A stretch of DNA of 64,000 nucleotides from Pseudomonas sp. SID14000 (GCF_002165135.1 NZ_NFZQ01000003.1:248001-312000), one strand, 5' to 3'. Shown: positions 28,099-39,540, numbered from the stretch's first letter. Made by a program: numbers and translations. The notes: generated by a model from the sequence alone, not told the origin.

Positions 28099-28941
28099 TT
28101 ACTGCGCTGCAGTCTCCTGCACCACGCGAATCACCCGCTGCGGGAACGGAATGTCGATCCCTTCGGCCTTCAACCGGTCACGCGCATGCTCGTTGAGCAT
28201 GAACATCACATCCCAGTAATCGGCAGTCTTGGTCCACAAGCGCAACGACACGGTGATCGAACTGTCGCCCAGGGTCGCGACCACCGCCTGCGGCGCCGGG
28301 TCAGGCAGCACACGCGGGTCCTGCGCCAGCTCCAGCAATACATTGCGGGCCTTCTGCAGGTCGGCCTCGTAGTCCACGCCCACGTCGAACACCACCTTGC
28401 GCGTCGGCTGGCGGTTGGTGTTGGTGATGATGCCGTTGGACAGGCTGCCGTTGGGCATGATCACGGTCTTGTTGTCACCGGTACGCACCACGGTGTGGAA
28501 GATCTGGATGCTGTCGACGGTACCGGCCACGCCTTGCGCCTCGATCCAGTCGCCGATGCGGAACGGGCGGAATAGCAGGATCAGCACACCACCGGCGAAG
28601 TTTGCCAGGCTGCCCTGCAACGCCAGACCGATGGCCAGCGTGGCACCACCAATCGCGGCCACGAACGAAGTGGTCTCAATGCCGATCATCGAGGCAACGC
28701 TGATCGCCAGCATGACCTTGAGGATTATGTTAGCCAGGGTACGGATGAAGCCCTGCAATGCCGGGTCTTGTACGCGCAAACCCACCAGCCTGGCGAGTCG
28801 ATCACTGACCACGTTGGTAAGCCACCAGCCGATCGCCAAGGTCAGCAGGGCCAGCAGCAGACGGCTGCCGTATTCCATGATCAAGGGGACCCAGGTCTGC
28901 GATTGGCGGACCAGTTGATCGACTTCAGCGCTCAAATCCAT
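28099..28941 (-). CDS. MscS-family small-conductance mechanosensitive channel
   Basis: 280 aa from ATG 28941, six bases after AGGAG; the ATG two codons earlier abuts the AGGAG. Three membrane helices (~20-42, ~60-82, ~88-108). The pore helix TM3 is rich in Gly/Ala (GGATLAIGLALQGSLANFAG), followed by the conserved RPFRIGDWIE and a C-terminal beta plus alpha/beta vestibule. It opens on hypo-osmotic shock to release solutes. Single gene between yajQ and the MFS gene, in the same direction. Confidence 0.94.
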   Translation of the reverse strand: MDLSAEVDQLVRQSQTWVPLIMEYGSRLLLALLTLAIGWWLTNVVSDRLARLVGLRVQDPALQGFIRTLANIILKVMLAISVASMIGIETTSFVAAIGGATLAIGLALQGSLANFAGGVLILLFRPFRIGDWIEAQGVAGTVDSIQIFHTVVRTGDNKTVIMPNGSLSNGIITNTNRQPTRKVVFDVGVDYEADLQKARNVLLELAQDPRVLPDPAPQAVVATLGDSSITVSLRLWTKTADYWDVMFMLNEHARDRLKAEGIDIPFPQRVIRVVQETAAQ

Positions 28942-29054
28942 ATTCATCTCCTGATGCCGAAGGGCATGCACACGTATAGCAGGCCGCCGTCGGTTCGGCG
29001 GCCATGGCCCCCATGGACATCATTACGCCATCGGGGTTCCGGACAACCCTGCGA

Positions 29055-29540
29055 TCAGTCGCGGAAGTTGTTGAACTGCAACGGCATGTCGAATTCCTTG
29101 GTACGCAGCAGGGCAATGGCTTCCTGCAGGTCGTCACGCTTCTTGCCGGTAACGCGTACCTGCTCGCCCTGAATGGCGGCCTGCACTTTCAGCTTGGCAT
29201 CCTTGATGGTGGCGACAATCTTCTTCGCCAGGTCCTTGTCGATGCCTTCGCGGAACTTGGCTTCCTGTTTCTTTTCCTTGCCCGAGGCGTACGGGTCCTT
29301 GGTTTCCAGGCACTTCACGTCGATCTTGCGCTTGACCAGCGCAAGGCGCAGGATTTCCAGCATCGCTTCGAGCTGGAACTCTTCCTCGGCGGTGAGCATC
29401 ACAGTCTGCTCTTTGTCCTTGAACTCGAAAGTACCCTTGCCCTTGAGGTCGTAGCGACGGTCCAGGTCCTTGATGGCGTTGTCGACCGCGTTCTGCACTT
29501 CGTGCTTGTCCAGTTCCGATACCACGTCGAACGAAGGCAT
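29055..29540 (-). CDS. yajQ: YajQ-family nucleotide-binding protein
   Basis: 161 aa, the usual length, GGGAGAA ribosome site. Begins [20 protein letters not shown] and ends [10 protein letters not shown], both hallmarks. Two ferredoxin-like domains. YajQ proteins bind nucleotides, and in Xanthomonas a homologue is a c-di-GMP effector. Divergent from panE. Confidence 0.96.
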   Translation of the reverse strand: MPSFDVVSELDKHEVQNAVDNAIKDLDRRYDLKGKGTFEFKDKEQTVMLTAEEEFQLEAMLEILRLALVKRKIDVKCLETKDPYASGKEKKQEAKFREGIDKDLAKKIVATIKDAKLKVQAAIQGEQVRVTGKKRDDLQEAIALLRTKEFDMPLQFNNFRD

Positions 29541-29598
29541 GGTTGTTCTCCCAAAATAAAAGCGCGCTCAGCCTGAAGATGGAGCGCGCCGGGTTTGA

Positions 29599-30558
<960 letters not shown>

Positions 30559-30596
30559 CGCGGCCCTTTCAACCGGATACGGACATTGCCTAGCCC

Positions 30597-32627
30597 ATGA
30601 CCTTGCGCCAACGCCTGGAAAACCTCCCGGTCGGGCAGAAGCTGCTGGCGGCCCTGCTGGTGTTGCTGGTGACCATCCTGCTGGTGGCCAACCTCACCTT
30701 CATCAGCGCCGCATACTGGATCACCCAGGAAAGCATGGCGCCACAGGCGCTGCACACCATCGGCCGACTGGTGGCCAACCCGCAGCTGGCGGCCCGCGCC
30801 GGCGACACCCCGGACACCGCCAGCGCCCTGCTCAAGGAACTGGACAGCTACACGCCGCTGCGCGCCGCCGCCGTCTACGGTGGTGATGGCCGTATACTGG
30901 CGCAGCTGCAGCACGGCGAGCCGCTGGCCCTGCCCAGGCGTTTTCGCGACATCGACGGCTGGCGCCTGATGGAGTTTCGCAGCACCCAGCTGATCCGCAT
31001 GCCACGTGACGCCAACCCGCCGGCGCACCTGCTGCTGGTGGCAAGCAGCGAATTGCCCACGGCTTTCTACACCGGTACCCTCAGCGCCAGCCTGGGCATC
31101 CTGGTGTTCAGCATCCTGTTGTGGATCGTCATCGCCCGACAGATCAAACGCCTGATCACCCAGCCGATCAACCAGCTCGAAGAGCTCAGCCGCCAGGTCA
31201 CCCGCGAAGAGAGCTATGCCCTGCGTGCCCAGCGAGGCAACGACGACGAAATCGGCAGCCTGGCCGAAGCGTTCAACACCATGCTCTCGCGCATCGAAGC
31301 CCGCGAACAGCAACTCAAGCGCACCCGCGACGAATTCCAGGAAGCCTATGACCAGGCCCAGGGCCTGGCCGAGGAAACCCGCCACACCAACCGCAAGCTG
31401 GAGCTGGAAGTCCAGGTGCGCAGCAAGATCGAGAAAAAGCTCACCGGCTTCCAGAACTACCTCAACAGCATTATCGACTCGATGCCCTCGGCGCTGATCG
31501 CCCTCGACGAACAGCTCTACGTGACCCAATGGAACCACGAAGCCACGGTGCTTTCCGGCACGCCACTGGACGAAGCGCTGAACCAGCCGATCTTCATCGC
31601 CTTCGAACCGCTCAAGCCGTTCTTGCCGCAGTTGAAGGAGACCGTGGAAAAACACCGGGTGGCGAAGATCGAGCGGGTCACCTGGCCCAAGGGCGACGAC
31701 CTGCGCCACTACGCCCTGACCTTCTACCCGCTGACCGGTGGCGGCGGCCGTGGCGTGGTCATCCGCATCGACGACATCACCCAGCGCCTGTCACTGGAAG
31801 AAATGATGGTGCAATCCGAGAAGATGCTTTCGGTTGGCGGCCTGGCCGCCGGCATGGCCCATGAGATCAACAACCCGCTGGGTGCGATCCTGCATAACGT
31901 GCAGAACATTCGCCGGCGCCTGTCACCAGAGCTGCCGCGCAACCTGGAGCAGGCCGAAGAACTGGGCATCGACCTGCCCATGGTCAACCGCTATCTGGAA
32001 AGCCGCGAAGTGCCGCAATTGCTCGACGGCATCCAGCAGGCCGGTGCCCGGGCAGCGAAGATCGTCACCCACATGCTCAGCTTCAGCCGCCGCAGCAACC
32101 GGCAGCTGGCGCCGTGCGACCTGCCGGCGCTGATCGACCAGGCAGTGGAGATTGCCAGCAACGACTTCGACCTGGCCATCGGCTTCGACTTCAAGGGCCA
32201 AGCCATCGTGCGTCAGTTCGACCCCGAGCTGGGGCCGGTACCGTGCACCGCCAACGAACTGGAGCAGGTGCTGCTCAACCTGCTGAAAAACGCCGCCCAG
32301 GCCATCCACCAGCGACCTCAGCCGAGCGAGCCTGGGCGCATCACCCTGCGCACCCGCTTGAACCCGCCATGGGCAGAAATCCAGGTCGAGGACAACGGCG
32401 TCGGCATGCCCGAGGGGGTGCGCAAACGCACCTTCGAGCCGTTCTTCACCACCAAGGAAATCGGCCAGGGCACCGGCCTGGGCCTGTCGGTCTCGTACTT
32501 CATCATCACCAACAACCACAAGGGGCAGATGGAAGTGCAGTCCACGCCCGGCCAGGGCACCTGCTTCACCCTGCGCCTGCCCCTCGGCCAGCCGGCAACG
32601 GCGGCGCCGGCCAAAACGGAGAAGTGA
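30597..32627 (+). CDS. Orphan sensor histidine kinase (HAMP-PAS-HisKA-HATPase)
   Basis: 676 aa. Membrane helix ~17-40, periplasmic domain ~41-155, second helix ~158-178, HAMP ~180-232, coiled coil ~230-290, PAS ~295-395, HisKA with GGLAAGMAHEINNPLGAILH (an NtrB/HPK4-type H-box), HATPase with NELEQVLLNLLKNAAQ, DNGVGMP and GTGLGLSVSY. It ends at the ATP site, with no receiver or Hpt domain. No response regulator lies nearby, so its partner is encoded elsewhere. Gene order matches the PA4398 locus of P. aeruginosa, a kinase reported to affect swarming (from memory). The next gene starts one base after its stop. Confidence 0.88.
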   Translation: MTLRQRLENLPVGQKLLAALLVLLVTILLVANLTFISAAYWITQESMAPQALHTIGRLVANPQLAARAGDTPDTASALLKELDSYTPLRAAAVYGGDGRILAQLQHGEPLALPRRFRDIDGWRLMEFRSTQLIRMPRDANPPAHLLLVASSELPTAFYTGTLSASLGILVFSILLWIVIARQIKRLITQPINQLEELSRQVTREESYALRAQRGNDDEIGSLAEAFNTMLSRIEAREQQLKRTRDEFQEAYDQAQGLAEETRHTNRKLELEVQVRSKIEKKLTGFQNYLNSIIDSMPSALIALDEQLYVTQWNHEATVLSGTPLDEALNQPIFIAFEPLKPFLPQLKETVEKHRVAKIERVTWPKGDDLRHYALTFYPLTGGGGRGVVIRIDDITQRLSLEEMMVQSEKMLSVGGLAAGMAHEINNPLGAILHNVQNIRRRLSPELPRNLEQAEELGIDLPMVNRYLESREVPQLLDGIQQAGARAAKIVTHMLSFSRRSNRQLAPCDLPALIDQAVEIASNDFDLAIGFDFKGQAIVRQFDPELGPVPCTANELEQVLLNLLKNAAQAIHQRPQPSEPGRITLRTRLNPPWAEIQVEDNGVGMPEGVRKRTFEPFFTTKEIGQGTGLGLSVSYFIITNNHKGQMEVQSTPGQGTCFTLRLPLGQPATAAPAKTEK

Positions 32628-32628
32628 C

Positions 32629-33195
32629 ATGGGCTACCGTCTGTCGAAGATCTACACCCGCACCGGCGACAAAGGCGAAACCGGCCTGGGCGACGGGCGC
32701 CGGGTGCCCAAGGACCACCCACGGATCGAAGCGATTGGCGAGGTGGACAGCTTGAACAGCCAGCTGGGTTTGTTGCTGGCGGGGCTGGCCGAACAAGGGT
32801 TGGATGAAGTGAGCACAGTGTTGGCGCCGTGTCAGCACCGCCTGTTCGACCTGGGCGGTGAATTGGCGATGCCCAGTTATCAGGCGTTGAACCTGGCGGA
32901 AGTGGAACGCCTGGAAGCGGCGATCGATGTGTGGAATGAAGAGCTGGGGCCGTTGAAGAACTTCATCTTGCCCAGTGGCTCGGCGCTGGTGGCGCAGGCG
33001 CATGTGTGCCGGAGCCTGGCGCGCAGTGCGGAGCGGCGGTGTCAGCAGCTGAATGCGCTGGAGCCGTTGGCGGGGGTTGGGTTGGCGTATATCAACCGGC
33101 TTTCGGATCTGCTGTTCGTGGCGGCCCGGATCATTGGGCGGCGGCAAGGGGTGGCTGAGGTTTTGTGGCAGCCTGCTGAGAAACCAAAAGGCTGA
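32629..33195 (+). CDS. PduO-type ATP:cob(I)alamin adenosyltransferase
   Basis: 188 aa. Begins with the ATP-binding signature KIYTRTGDKGETGLGDGRRV and IEAIGEVDSLNSQLG, and continues with the helical-bundle motif VCRSLARSAERRC; these are typical of the trimeric PduO/MMAB family. Makes adenosylcobalamin from cob(I)alamin and ATP. It starts one base after the sensor kinase stop, so the two are probably co-transcribed though functionally unrelated. Confidence 0.93.
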   Translation: MGYRLSKIYTRTGDKGETGLGDGRRVPKDHPRIEAIGEVDSLNSQLGLLLAGLAEQGLDEVSTVLAPCQHRLFDLGGELAMPSYQALNLAEVERLEAAIDVWNEELGPLKNFILPSGSALVAQAHVCRSLARSAERRCQQLNALEPLAGVGLAYINRLSDLLFVAARIIGRRQGVAEVLWQPAEKPKG

Positions 33196-33202
33196 TATTT
33201 CT

Positions 33203-33325
33203 GGGGCTGCTTTGCAGCCCGTCGCGACACAAGGCCGCTCCTACAGGGGGTTCGCGATTCATTCAGGATTACGCGATTCCTTTGTAGGAGCGGCCTTGTG
33301 TCGCGAAGGGGCGCAAAGCGGCCCC
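33203..33325. repeat. REP pair (43-nt arms)
   Basis: Arms 33203-33245 and 33283-33325, cores GACACAAGGCCGCTCCTACA and mirror. Between convergent adenosyltransferase and Nudix genes. Confidence 0.88.
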
Positions 33326-33338
33326 AATTACAGGCGAC

Positions 33339-34283
33339 TCAGATCTCGGGCCAGAACGCCCGGATGCCGGCAACACCCTGCGCCCCCGCTTCCCAGGCCT
33401 GTTCACGCTCGCCCGGCCCTACCCCACCCAGCAGGTAGACCGGCTTGTTGAACCCGGCAATCAACCGCTGCGCCTCATCCCACCCCAACGGCACCGCCTC
33501 GGGGTGGGTCCGGGTCGCCTGCACCGGCGACAAGGTGACAAAGTCCACGCCCATCTGCTCCGCCAGCGCCAGCTCTTCGGCACTGTGGCAGGACGCCGCC
33601 AGCCAGCGCTCCTTGGGGAACGGCCGGCCGTTGGCGGCATACTTGCGCAGTTGTGCAGCCGTCAGGTGCCAACCGGCGGCAGGGAAGTCACCCAGCCACT
33701 CCAACGGCCCCTTGAGCATCAGCTGCGCCTTGCCCGCGCACAGGCCGACCGCATCCACCGCCACATCGCGGTACTTGGGGTCATACATGTCCGGGGCACG
33801 CAACTGGATCAGGCGAATGCCGCTGGCCACCGCCTTCTGGATGCCCTTGAGCATCTGCGGCACTTCCAGGCCATCTGGGGTGATCAGGTACTGGTCTGGC
33901 AGGCGCGCGGCCGCAACGATCGGTTTATTGGCCTCGGGGAATTCGTACTGGGGCAAATCGCGGGGGGCAACCCATTCCAGCGGCTGGCCCTCGGCGCCAT
34001 GCGGCTCGCCGGTGAATGCCTCGACTTCGCGCACATCCAGCAGCACCTGCTTGTCCGGATAGTCGTGGCTGACCTTGATCAACGCGCGCGAACGGCTTAC
34101 CTCGATGCCCAGCTCCTCACGCAGTTCGCGGGCCAGCGCTGCCTCGACGCCCTCACCCTCTTCCACCTTGCCGCCCGGGAATTCCCACAGGCCGCCCTGG
34201 TGCTGGGTATCGGCACGGCGTGCGATCAGAATGCGGCCATCAGCACCGCGAATGACAGCGGCTACAACATGAATCCGTTTCAC
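33339..34283 (-). CDS. MutT-type Nudix hydrolase fused to a thiamine-phosphate-synthase-like domain
   Basis: 314 aa. Residues ~1-130 are a MutT-like Nudix domain with a full Nudix box (GGKVEEGEGVEAALARELRE followed by ELGI), expected to hydrolyse 8-oxo-dGTP. Residues ~140-314 resemble ThiE/TenI TIM barrels (GIRLIQLRAPDMYDPKYRDV, ASCHSAEELALAEQMGVDFV, LSPVQATRTHP, YLLGGVGPGE). The fusion is known in pseudomonads; the ThiE-like half lacks an assigned role. Its start overlaps the GST stop by four bases. Confidence 0.9.
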   Translation of the reverse strand: MKRIHVVAAVIRGADGRILIARRADTQHQGGLWEFPGGKVEEGEGVEAALARELREELGIEVSRSRALIKVSHDYPDKQVLLDVREVEAFTGEPHGAEGQPLEWVAPRDLPQYEFPEANKPIVAAARLPDQYLITPDGLEVPQMLKGIQKAVASGIRLIQLRAPDMYDPKYRDVAVDAVGLCAGKAQLMLKGPLEWLGDFPAAGWHLTAAQLRKYAANGRPFPKERWLAASCHSAEELALAEQMGVDFVTLSPVQATRTHPEAVPLGWDEAQRLIAGFNKPVYLLGGVGPGEREQAWEAGAQGVAGIRAFWPEI

Positions 34284-34912
34284 CCTTCACGCTCCGTCAG
34301 ACCAGCCCGCTGCCAGGCCTGGAAGGCCGGCCACCGGTAAATGGTTTCGATATAGGCCGCCGCCTCCGCAGGCACTTCGACGCGGTAGGTGCGCAGGCGC
34401 ACAGCCACCGGGGCGAAGAAGGCATCGGCCAGGCTCGGCTTGCCGAACAGGAACGGGCCACTGTCCTTGGCCACCAGACGGCATTCGGACCACAGCGCAA
34501 CGATACGGTCTATATCGATTTGTACCTCCAGCGGCACGCTGTCCAGCGCCTGATCACGCGACAGGTCGAACGGCATGGCGCCGCGCAGTGCGAGGAAGCC
34601 ACTGTGCATTTGTGCGCAGGCCGAACGCGCCTGGGCACGGGCCGCTACGTCGGCAGGCCATAGCTGGGCTTCGGGGTGCTGTTCGTTGAGATATTCGGCG
34701 ATGGCCAAGGAGTCGGCGATCACACCGTGCCCGGTCTTGAGCAGCGGTACCTTGCCGGTGGCAGAGAAGGCGAGGATGCGCTGTCGGGTGTCAGGCTGGT
34801 TGAGTTTGATCAGGGTTTCTTCGTAAGGCACGCCAGCCAGCTCGAGGGCCAGGGCGCCACGCAGCGACCAGGAGGAATACAGCTTGTCGCCGATGATCAG
34901 GTGATAGCTCAT
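34280..34912 (-). CDS. Glutathione S-transferase family protein
   Basis: 210 aa from ATG 34912. N-terminal thioredoxin-like domain (YHLIIGDKLYSSWSLRGALA with a Ser-rich active site, VPLLKTG cis-Pro, IADSLAIAEYL) and C-terminal all-helical domain (SLADAFFAPVAVRL). Conjugates or reduces electrophiles with glutathione; the substrate is unknown. Overlaps the Nudix gene by ATGA, so the pair is co-translated, perhaps linking detoxification and nucleotide-pool cleaning. Confidence 0.9.
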   Translation of the reverse strand: MSYHLIIGDKLYSSWSLRGALALELAGVPYEETLIKLNQPDTRQRILAFSATGKVPLLKTGHGVIADSLAIAEYLNEQHPEAQLWPADVAARAQARSACAQMHSGFLALRGAMPFDLSRDQALDSVPLEVQIDIDRIVALWSECRLVAKDSGPFLFGKPSLADAFFAPVAVRLRTYRVEVPAEAAAYIETIYRWPAFQAWQRAGLTEREG

Positions 34913-34939
34913 GGTTCGGCTCCATCGTTTGGGAATTTT

Positions 34940-35048
34940 GGGGCTGCCTTGCAGCCCATCGCGACGCAAGGCCGCTCCCACATGGGGCGGTGTACGCTGG
35001 ACCTTGTGGGAGCGGCCTTGTGTCGCGAAAGGGCCGCAAAGCGGCCCC
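34940..35048. repeat. REP pair
   Basis: Arms 34940-34982 and 35005-35048, cores GACGCAAGGCCGCTCCCACA and near-mirror. Between argJ stop and the GST start. Confidence 0.87.
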
Positions 35049-35055
35049 AATTACA

Positions 35056-36273
35056 TCAGGTACGGTACTCGGCGTTGATCTTCACGTACTCGTGGGACAG
35101 GTCGGTAGTCCAGATGGTTTCGCTGCACTGGCCACGGCCCAGTTCGATACGGATGGTGATCTCTTCCTGGGCCATGACCTTGGCGCCCTGGTCTTCGGTG
35201 TAGCTCGGGCTGCGGCCGCCTTTGCTGGCAATGCACACGCTGTCCAGGTACACATCGATCAGGCTCACATCCAGCTCCGGTACACCAGCACGGCCAACGG
35301 CGGCGAGGATACGGCCCCAGTTCGGGTCGGAGGCGAACAGCGCAGTCTTGATCAGCGGCGAGTGGGCCACGGCGTAGCCGACGTCCAGGCACTCCTGGTG
35401 GTTGCCACCGCCATTGACCTGCACGGTAACGAACTTGGTAGCGCCTTCGCCGTCACGGACGATGGCCTGGGCCACTTCCATGCAAACTTCGAACACCGCC
35501 TTCTTCAACGCTTCGAACAGCGGGCCGCTGGCTTCGGTGACTTCCGGCAGATTGGCCTTGCCGGTGGCGATCAGCATGCAGCAGTCGTTGGTCGAGGTGT
35601 CGCCATCGATGGTGATGCGGTTGAACGACTTGTTGGCGCCGTCCAGCATCAGGTCCTTGAGCACCTTTGGTGCCACCTTGGCGTCGGTGGCGATGTAGCC
35701 GAGCATGGTGGCCATGTTCGGGCGGATCATGCCTGCACCCTTGCTGATGCCGGTGACGGTAACGGTCACGCCATCGTGCTGGAACTGGCGGCTGGCACCC
35801 TTGGGCAGGGTGTCGGTGGTCATGATGCCGGTGGCGGCTTCGGCCCAGTGGTTTTCCGACAGGTTATCCAGGGCAGCCTGCAGCGCGCCTTCGATCTTCT
35901 CGACCGGCAGCGGCTCGCCGATTACGCCAGTGGAGAACGGCAGTACCGACTCGGCCGGTACGCCGGCCAGTTCGGCCAGCTTGGCGCAGGTGCGCTCGGC
36001 GGCGGCCAGGCCTGGCGCGCCGGTGCCGGCGTTGGCGTTACCGGTATTGGTCAGCAGGTAGCGCACGGTGCCCTGCACACGCTGCTTGGACAGGATCACC
36101 GGCGCTGCGCAGAAGGCATTGAGGGTGAACACGCCCGCCACGCTGGAGCCTTCGGCACAGCGCATGACCACCACATCCTTGCGCCCCGGGCGCTTGATGC
36201 CGGCAGAAGCGATACCGAGTTCAAAACCCGGAACCGGGTGCAGGGTGGGCAAAGGACCAAGACCAACAGCCAT
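35056..36273 (-). CDS. argJ: ArgJ, bifunctional ornithine acetyltransferase / N-acetylglutamate synthase
   Basis: 405 aa from ATG 36273 (AGGAG upstream). The self-cleavage site before the nucleophilic Thr is seen in [13 protein letters not shown], preceded by GISKGAGMI. It ends [11 protein letters not shown]. ArgJ recycles the acetyl group from N-acetylornithine to glutamate in arginine synthesis; the precursor splits into alpha and beta chains. Same strand as secA, but separated from it by a REP pair and ~200 bases. Confidence 0.97.
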   Translation of the reverse strand: MAVGLGPLPTLHPVPGFELGIASAGIKRPGRKDVVVMRCAEGSSVAGVFTLNAFCAAPVILSKQRVQGTVRYLLTNTGNANAGTGAPGLAAAERTCAKLAELAGVPAESVLPFSTGVIGEPLPVEKIEGALQAALDNLSENHWAEAATGIMTTDTLPKGASRQFQHDGVTVTVTGISKGAGMIRPNMATMLGYIATDAKVAPKVLKDLMLDGANKSFNRITIDGDTSTNDCCMLIATGKANLPEVTEASGPLFEALKKAVFEVCMEVAQAIVRDGEGATKFVTVQVNGGGNHQECLDVGYAVAHSPLIKTALFASDPNWGRILAAVGRAGVPELDVSLIDVYLDSVCIASKGGRSPSYTEDQGAKVMAQEEITIRIELGRGQCSETIWTTDLSHEYVKINAEYRT

Positions 36274-36316
36274 TAGAGCGCTCCTAGAAAATACGGTGAA
36301 CAGGTGATGGAAGAGC

Positions 36317-36438
36317 GGGGCCGCTTCGCGCCCCATTCGCGGCACAAGGCCGCTCCTACAAGGACATCGCAACCATTGGGGCTGGCGCGGTCCCTGTAGG
36401 AGCGGCCTTGTGCCGCGAATGGGCCGCAAAGCGGCCCC
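36317..36438. repeat. REP pair (44-nt arms)
   Basis: Arms 36317-36360 and 36395-36438, core GGCACAAGGCCGCTCCTACA and mirror, with two to three mismatches. In the secA-argJ gap. Confidence 0.87.
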
Positions 36439-36469
36439 GGATGTTTCAGGTTACAACAGCCTGGTCAGA

Positions 36470-39205
36470 TCACTCGATCTGCCCGTGGCAATGCTTGAAC
36501 TTCTTGCCCGAACCACACCAGCACGGCTCGTTGCGGCCCAGCTTCTGCTCGTTGCGCACCGGTGCCGAGGCGACGGCCACTTCAGCACCCTCCTCGCTCA
36601 GCTGCTCGCTTTCCAGCCCCGGAGCAGCGGCGTGCTGGAACTGCATGCGGCTGGCCAGTTCCTCGGCCTCGCGACGCAGGCGGGCTTCCTCTTCGGCCGG
36701 GTCTTCGCGGCGCACCTGAACGTGCGACAACACACGAATGGTGTCGCGCTTGATCGACTCGAGCAGTTCCTGGAACAGGCTGAAGGATTCGCGCTTGTAC
36801 TCCTGCTTCGGGTTCTTCTGCGCATAACCACGCAGGTGAATACCGTGACGCAGGTGGTCCATGGTCGACAGGTGGTCTTTCCACAGGTCGTCCAGCACAC
36901 GCAGCAGGATCTGCTTCTCGAAGGTACGCAGGGCTTCGATACCGGCCTGGTCTTCCTTCTCGGTGTAGGCGCTGGTGATCTCGTTCAGCAGCTTCTCGCG
37001 CAGGGTCTCTTCGTAGAGGTGATCGTCCTCGTCGAGCCACTGCTGGATCGGCAGTTTCATGGCGAAATCGCTGGCCAGCGAAGCTTCCAGACCGGCCACG
37101 TCCCACTGCTCGGGCAGCGACTGCGGCGGAATGTGCTGGCTGATGGTAGCGTCCAGTACTTCCTTGCGGAATTCGACGATGGTTTCGCCGATGTTCTCGG
37201 CGGCCAGCAGGCTGTTGCGCATGTGGTAGATCACCTTGCGCTGCTCGTTGGCCACGTCGTCGTATTCGAGCAATTGTTTACGGATGTCGAAGTTGCGGCC
37301 TTCGACCTTGCGCTGGGCCTTCTCGATGGCGTTGGTGACCATGCGGTGCTCGATGGCCTCGCCCGACTGCATGCCCAGCGCCTTCATGAAGTTCTTCACC
37401 CGGTCAGAGGCGAAGATACGCATCAGGCTGTCTTCCAGCGACAGATAGAAGCGGCTGGAACCCGGGTCACCCTGACGGCCGGAGCGGCCACGCAGTTGGT
37501 TGTCGATACGGCGCGATTCGTGGCGCTCGGAAGCGATCACGTGCAGGCCACCCGACTCGATCACTTGCTGGTGACGCTTCTGCCAGTCGGCCTTGATCTG
37601 GGCAATCTGCTCGGCGGTGGGGCTTTCCAGGGCCGCCACTTCGGCCTCCCAGTTACCGCCCAGCAGAATGTCGGTACCACGGCCGGCCATGTTGGTGGCG
37701 ATGGTCAGCGCGCCTGGCGCACCCGCCTGGGCGATGATCTCGGCTTCCTTCTCGTGGTACTTGGCGTTGAGCACCTTGTGGTCGATACCTTCCTTTTTCA
37801 GGAGGTTGGACATGTGCTCCGACGTTTCGATGGTCGCCGTACCTACCAGCACCGGGCGGCCCTGCTTCATGCTTTCCTTGATGTCGGCGATGATCGCGGC
37901 GTATTTCTCGTCGGCGGTCAGGTACACCAGGTCGTTGAAGTCCTTGCGCGCCAACGGCTTGTTCGGCGGAATGACCATCACGTTGAGGGCGTAGATCTGG
38001 GCGAACTCGAACGCTTCGGTGTCGGCAGTACCGGTCATGCCGGACAGCTTGGTGTACAGGCGGAAGTAGTTCTGGAAGGTGGTCGATGCCAGGGTCTGGC
38101 TCTCGGCCTGGATGTTCAGGTTTTCTTTCGCCTCGATGGCCTGATGCAGGCCTTCGGACAGGCGACGGCCGGGCATGGTACGGCCCGTGTGTTCGTCGAT
38201 CAGCAGTACCTGGCCGTCCTGGACAATGTACTCGACGTTGCGGTGGAACAGTTTGTGCGCCCGCAGGCCGGCGTAGACGTGGGTCAGCAGGCTCAGGTTG
38301 TGCGCCGAGTACAGGCTCTCGCCCTCGGCCAGCAGGCCGGATTGGGTGAGCATTTCCTCGATGTACTGGTGACCGGCTTCGTTCAGCTCGACCTGACGGC
38401 TCTTCTCGTCGATGGTGAAGTGGCCTTCCTGGGTGACCTGGCCTTCCACTTCCTCGATGTGCTGCTTCAGGCGCGGGATCAGGCGGTTGATCTCGATGTA
38501 CAGCTTGGAGCTGTCCTCGGCCTGGCCGGAGATGATCAGCGGAGTACGCGCTTCGTCGATGAGGATGGAGTCGACTTCGTCGATCACGGCGAAGTTCAGT
38601 TCACGCTGGAACTTCTCCTCCTGGCTGAACGCCATGTTGTCGCGCAGGTAGTCGAAACCGAATTCGTTGTTGGTGCCGTAGGTGATGTCGGATGCGTAGG
38701 CGGCGCGCTTTTCTTCCGGCGGCTGGAAGGCCGAGACGATGCCGACCGACAGGCCAAGGAACTCGTACAGCGGGCGCATCCAGTTGGCGTCACGGCGGGC
38801 CAGGTAATCGTTGACGGTGACCACGTGCACGCCCTTGCCAGACAGTGCGTTGAGGTACACGGCCAGGGTACCGACCAAGGTCTTGCCTTCACCAGTACGC
38901 ATTTCTGCGATCATGCCCTCGTGCAGGGTCATGCCACCGATCAGCTGCACGTCGAAGTGGCGCATGCCCATCACGCGCTTGCCGGCCTCACGGGCCACGG
39001 CGAAGGCTTCAGGCAGCAACTGGTCCAGTGTCTCGCCTTTGGCCAGGCGTTCCTTGAACTCTGCGGTCTTGCCCCGCAGTTGCTCGTCGGAGAGGGCCAC
39101 CATCTTCTCTTCGAGAGCATTGACGATGTTCACCGTCTTGAGCATGCGTTTAACTTCACGCTCGTTCTTGCTTCCAAAAAGTTTTTTTAACAAAGGCGCA
39201 AACAT
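36470..39205 (-). CDS. secA: SecA, preprotein translocase ATPase
   Basis: 911 aa from [18 protein letters not shown] at 39205. All parts are present: Walker [17 protein letters not shown]-type box [19 protein letters not shown], preprotein crosslinking domain, second nucleotide domain (MAGRGTDI), helical scaffold, and the C-terminal zinc site [14 protein letters not shown] that binds SecB. Drives proteins through SecYEG. The ribosome site is weak, as expected for a regulated gene; no secM-like gene is seen in the 390-base upstream gap. Confidence 0.98.
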   Translation of the reverse strand: MFAPLLKKLFGSKNEREVKRMLKTVNIVNALEEKMVALSDEQLRGKTAEFKERLAKGETLDQLLPEAFAVAREAGKRVMGMRHFDVQLIGGMTLHEGMIAEMRTGEGKTLVGTLAVYLNALSGKGVHVVTVNDYLARRDANWMRPLYEFLGLSVGIVSAFQPPEEKRAAYASDITYGTNNEFGFDYLRDNMAFSQEEKFQRELNFAVIDEVDSILIDEARTPLIISGQAEDSSKLYIEINRLIPRLKQHIEEVEGQVTQEGHFTIDEKSRQVELNEAGHQYIEEMLTQSGLLAEGESLYSAHNLSLLTHVYAGLRAHKLFHRNVEYIVQDGQVLLIDEHTGRTMPGRRLSEGLHQAIEAKENLNIQAESQTLASTTFQNYFRLYTKLSGMTGTADTEAFEFAQIYALNVMVIPPNKPLARKDFNDLVYLTADEKYAAIIADIKESMKQGRPVLVGTATIETSEHMSNLLKKEGIDHKVLNAKYHEKEAEIIAQAGAPGALTIATNMAGRGTDILLGGNWEAEVAALESPTAEQIAQIKADWQKRHQQVIESGGLHVIASERHESRRIDNQLRGRSGRQGDPGSSRFYLSLEDSLMRIFASDRVKNFMKALGMQSGEAIEHRMVTNAIEKAQRKVEGRNFDIRKQLLEYDDVANEQRKVIYHMRNSLLAAENIGETIVEFRKEVLDATISQHIPPQSLPEQWDVAGLEASLASDFAMKLPIQQWLDEDDHLYEETLREKLLNEITSAYTEKEDQAGIEALRTFEKQILLRVLDDLWKDHLSTMDHLRHGIHLRGYAQKNPKQEYKRESFSLFQELLESIKRDTIRVLSHVQVRREDPAEEEARLRREAEELASRMQFQHAAAPGLESEQLSEEGAEVAVASAPVRNEQKLGRNEPCWCGSGKKFKHCHGQIE

Positions 39206-39445
39206 ATCGGCAGGATCTTCCACACGTAGGGATGGAGGGCGGCCCCATGAGTCGCCCGTGCAGCCCTGAGGCCGCATGCGAACGAGCATTCTACCCGGAA
39301 ACGATGGAGAGGAAAGTGGTGGATTTCCACGATGCTTGTACAGCGTTTTGGCGGGGGCCTGATTTAGATAGGGGCATTTTCCCTGAGTTCAAGGTTCGGG
39401 AAGATGAAACGTATCGAGAATGAGTCTTGTCTTTTGTTATCTGCG
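39206..39445. other. secA 5' region
   Basis: 240 bases before secA without a recognisable gene. On the minus strand GGGTAGAATGC (around 39288-39298) looks like an extended -10 element, though no good -35 precedes it. A 63-codon plus-strand frame here has no family resemblance or convincing ribosome site. I see no SecM-type stalling peptide. Confidence 0.35.
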
Positions 39446-39540
39446 CCGGCCTCTTCGCGGGTAAACCCGCCCCCACAGGATCACCTACACATCAAGGGCA
39501 GTGCCGTACCTGTGGGAGCGGGTTCACCCGCGAAGAGGCC
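39446..39540. repeat. REP pair
   Basis: Arms 39446-39479 and 39509-39540 (CTCTTCGCGGGTAAACCCGC and near-mirror). It lies between the divergent secA and DUF721 genes, the only REP here that sits in a divergent gap. It is also the last REP before a ~23.6-kb stretch without any. Confidence 0.88.

Noticed and set aside
36410..39190. A 926-codon open frame on the plus strand opposite secA
   Set aside because: It mirrors secA codon by codon; high-GC third positions leave the antisense frame open. The protein is a low-complexity mix of L, V, G, Q and H with no domain.
39232..39423. 63-codon plus-strand frame in the secA upstream gap
   Set aside because: No clear ribosome site or recognisable motif; lies on the strand opposite secA, so it is not a secM-type leader.
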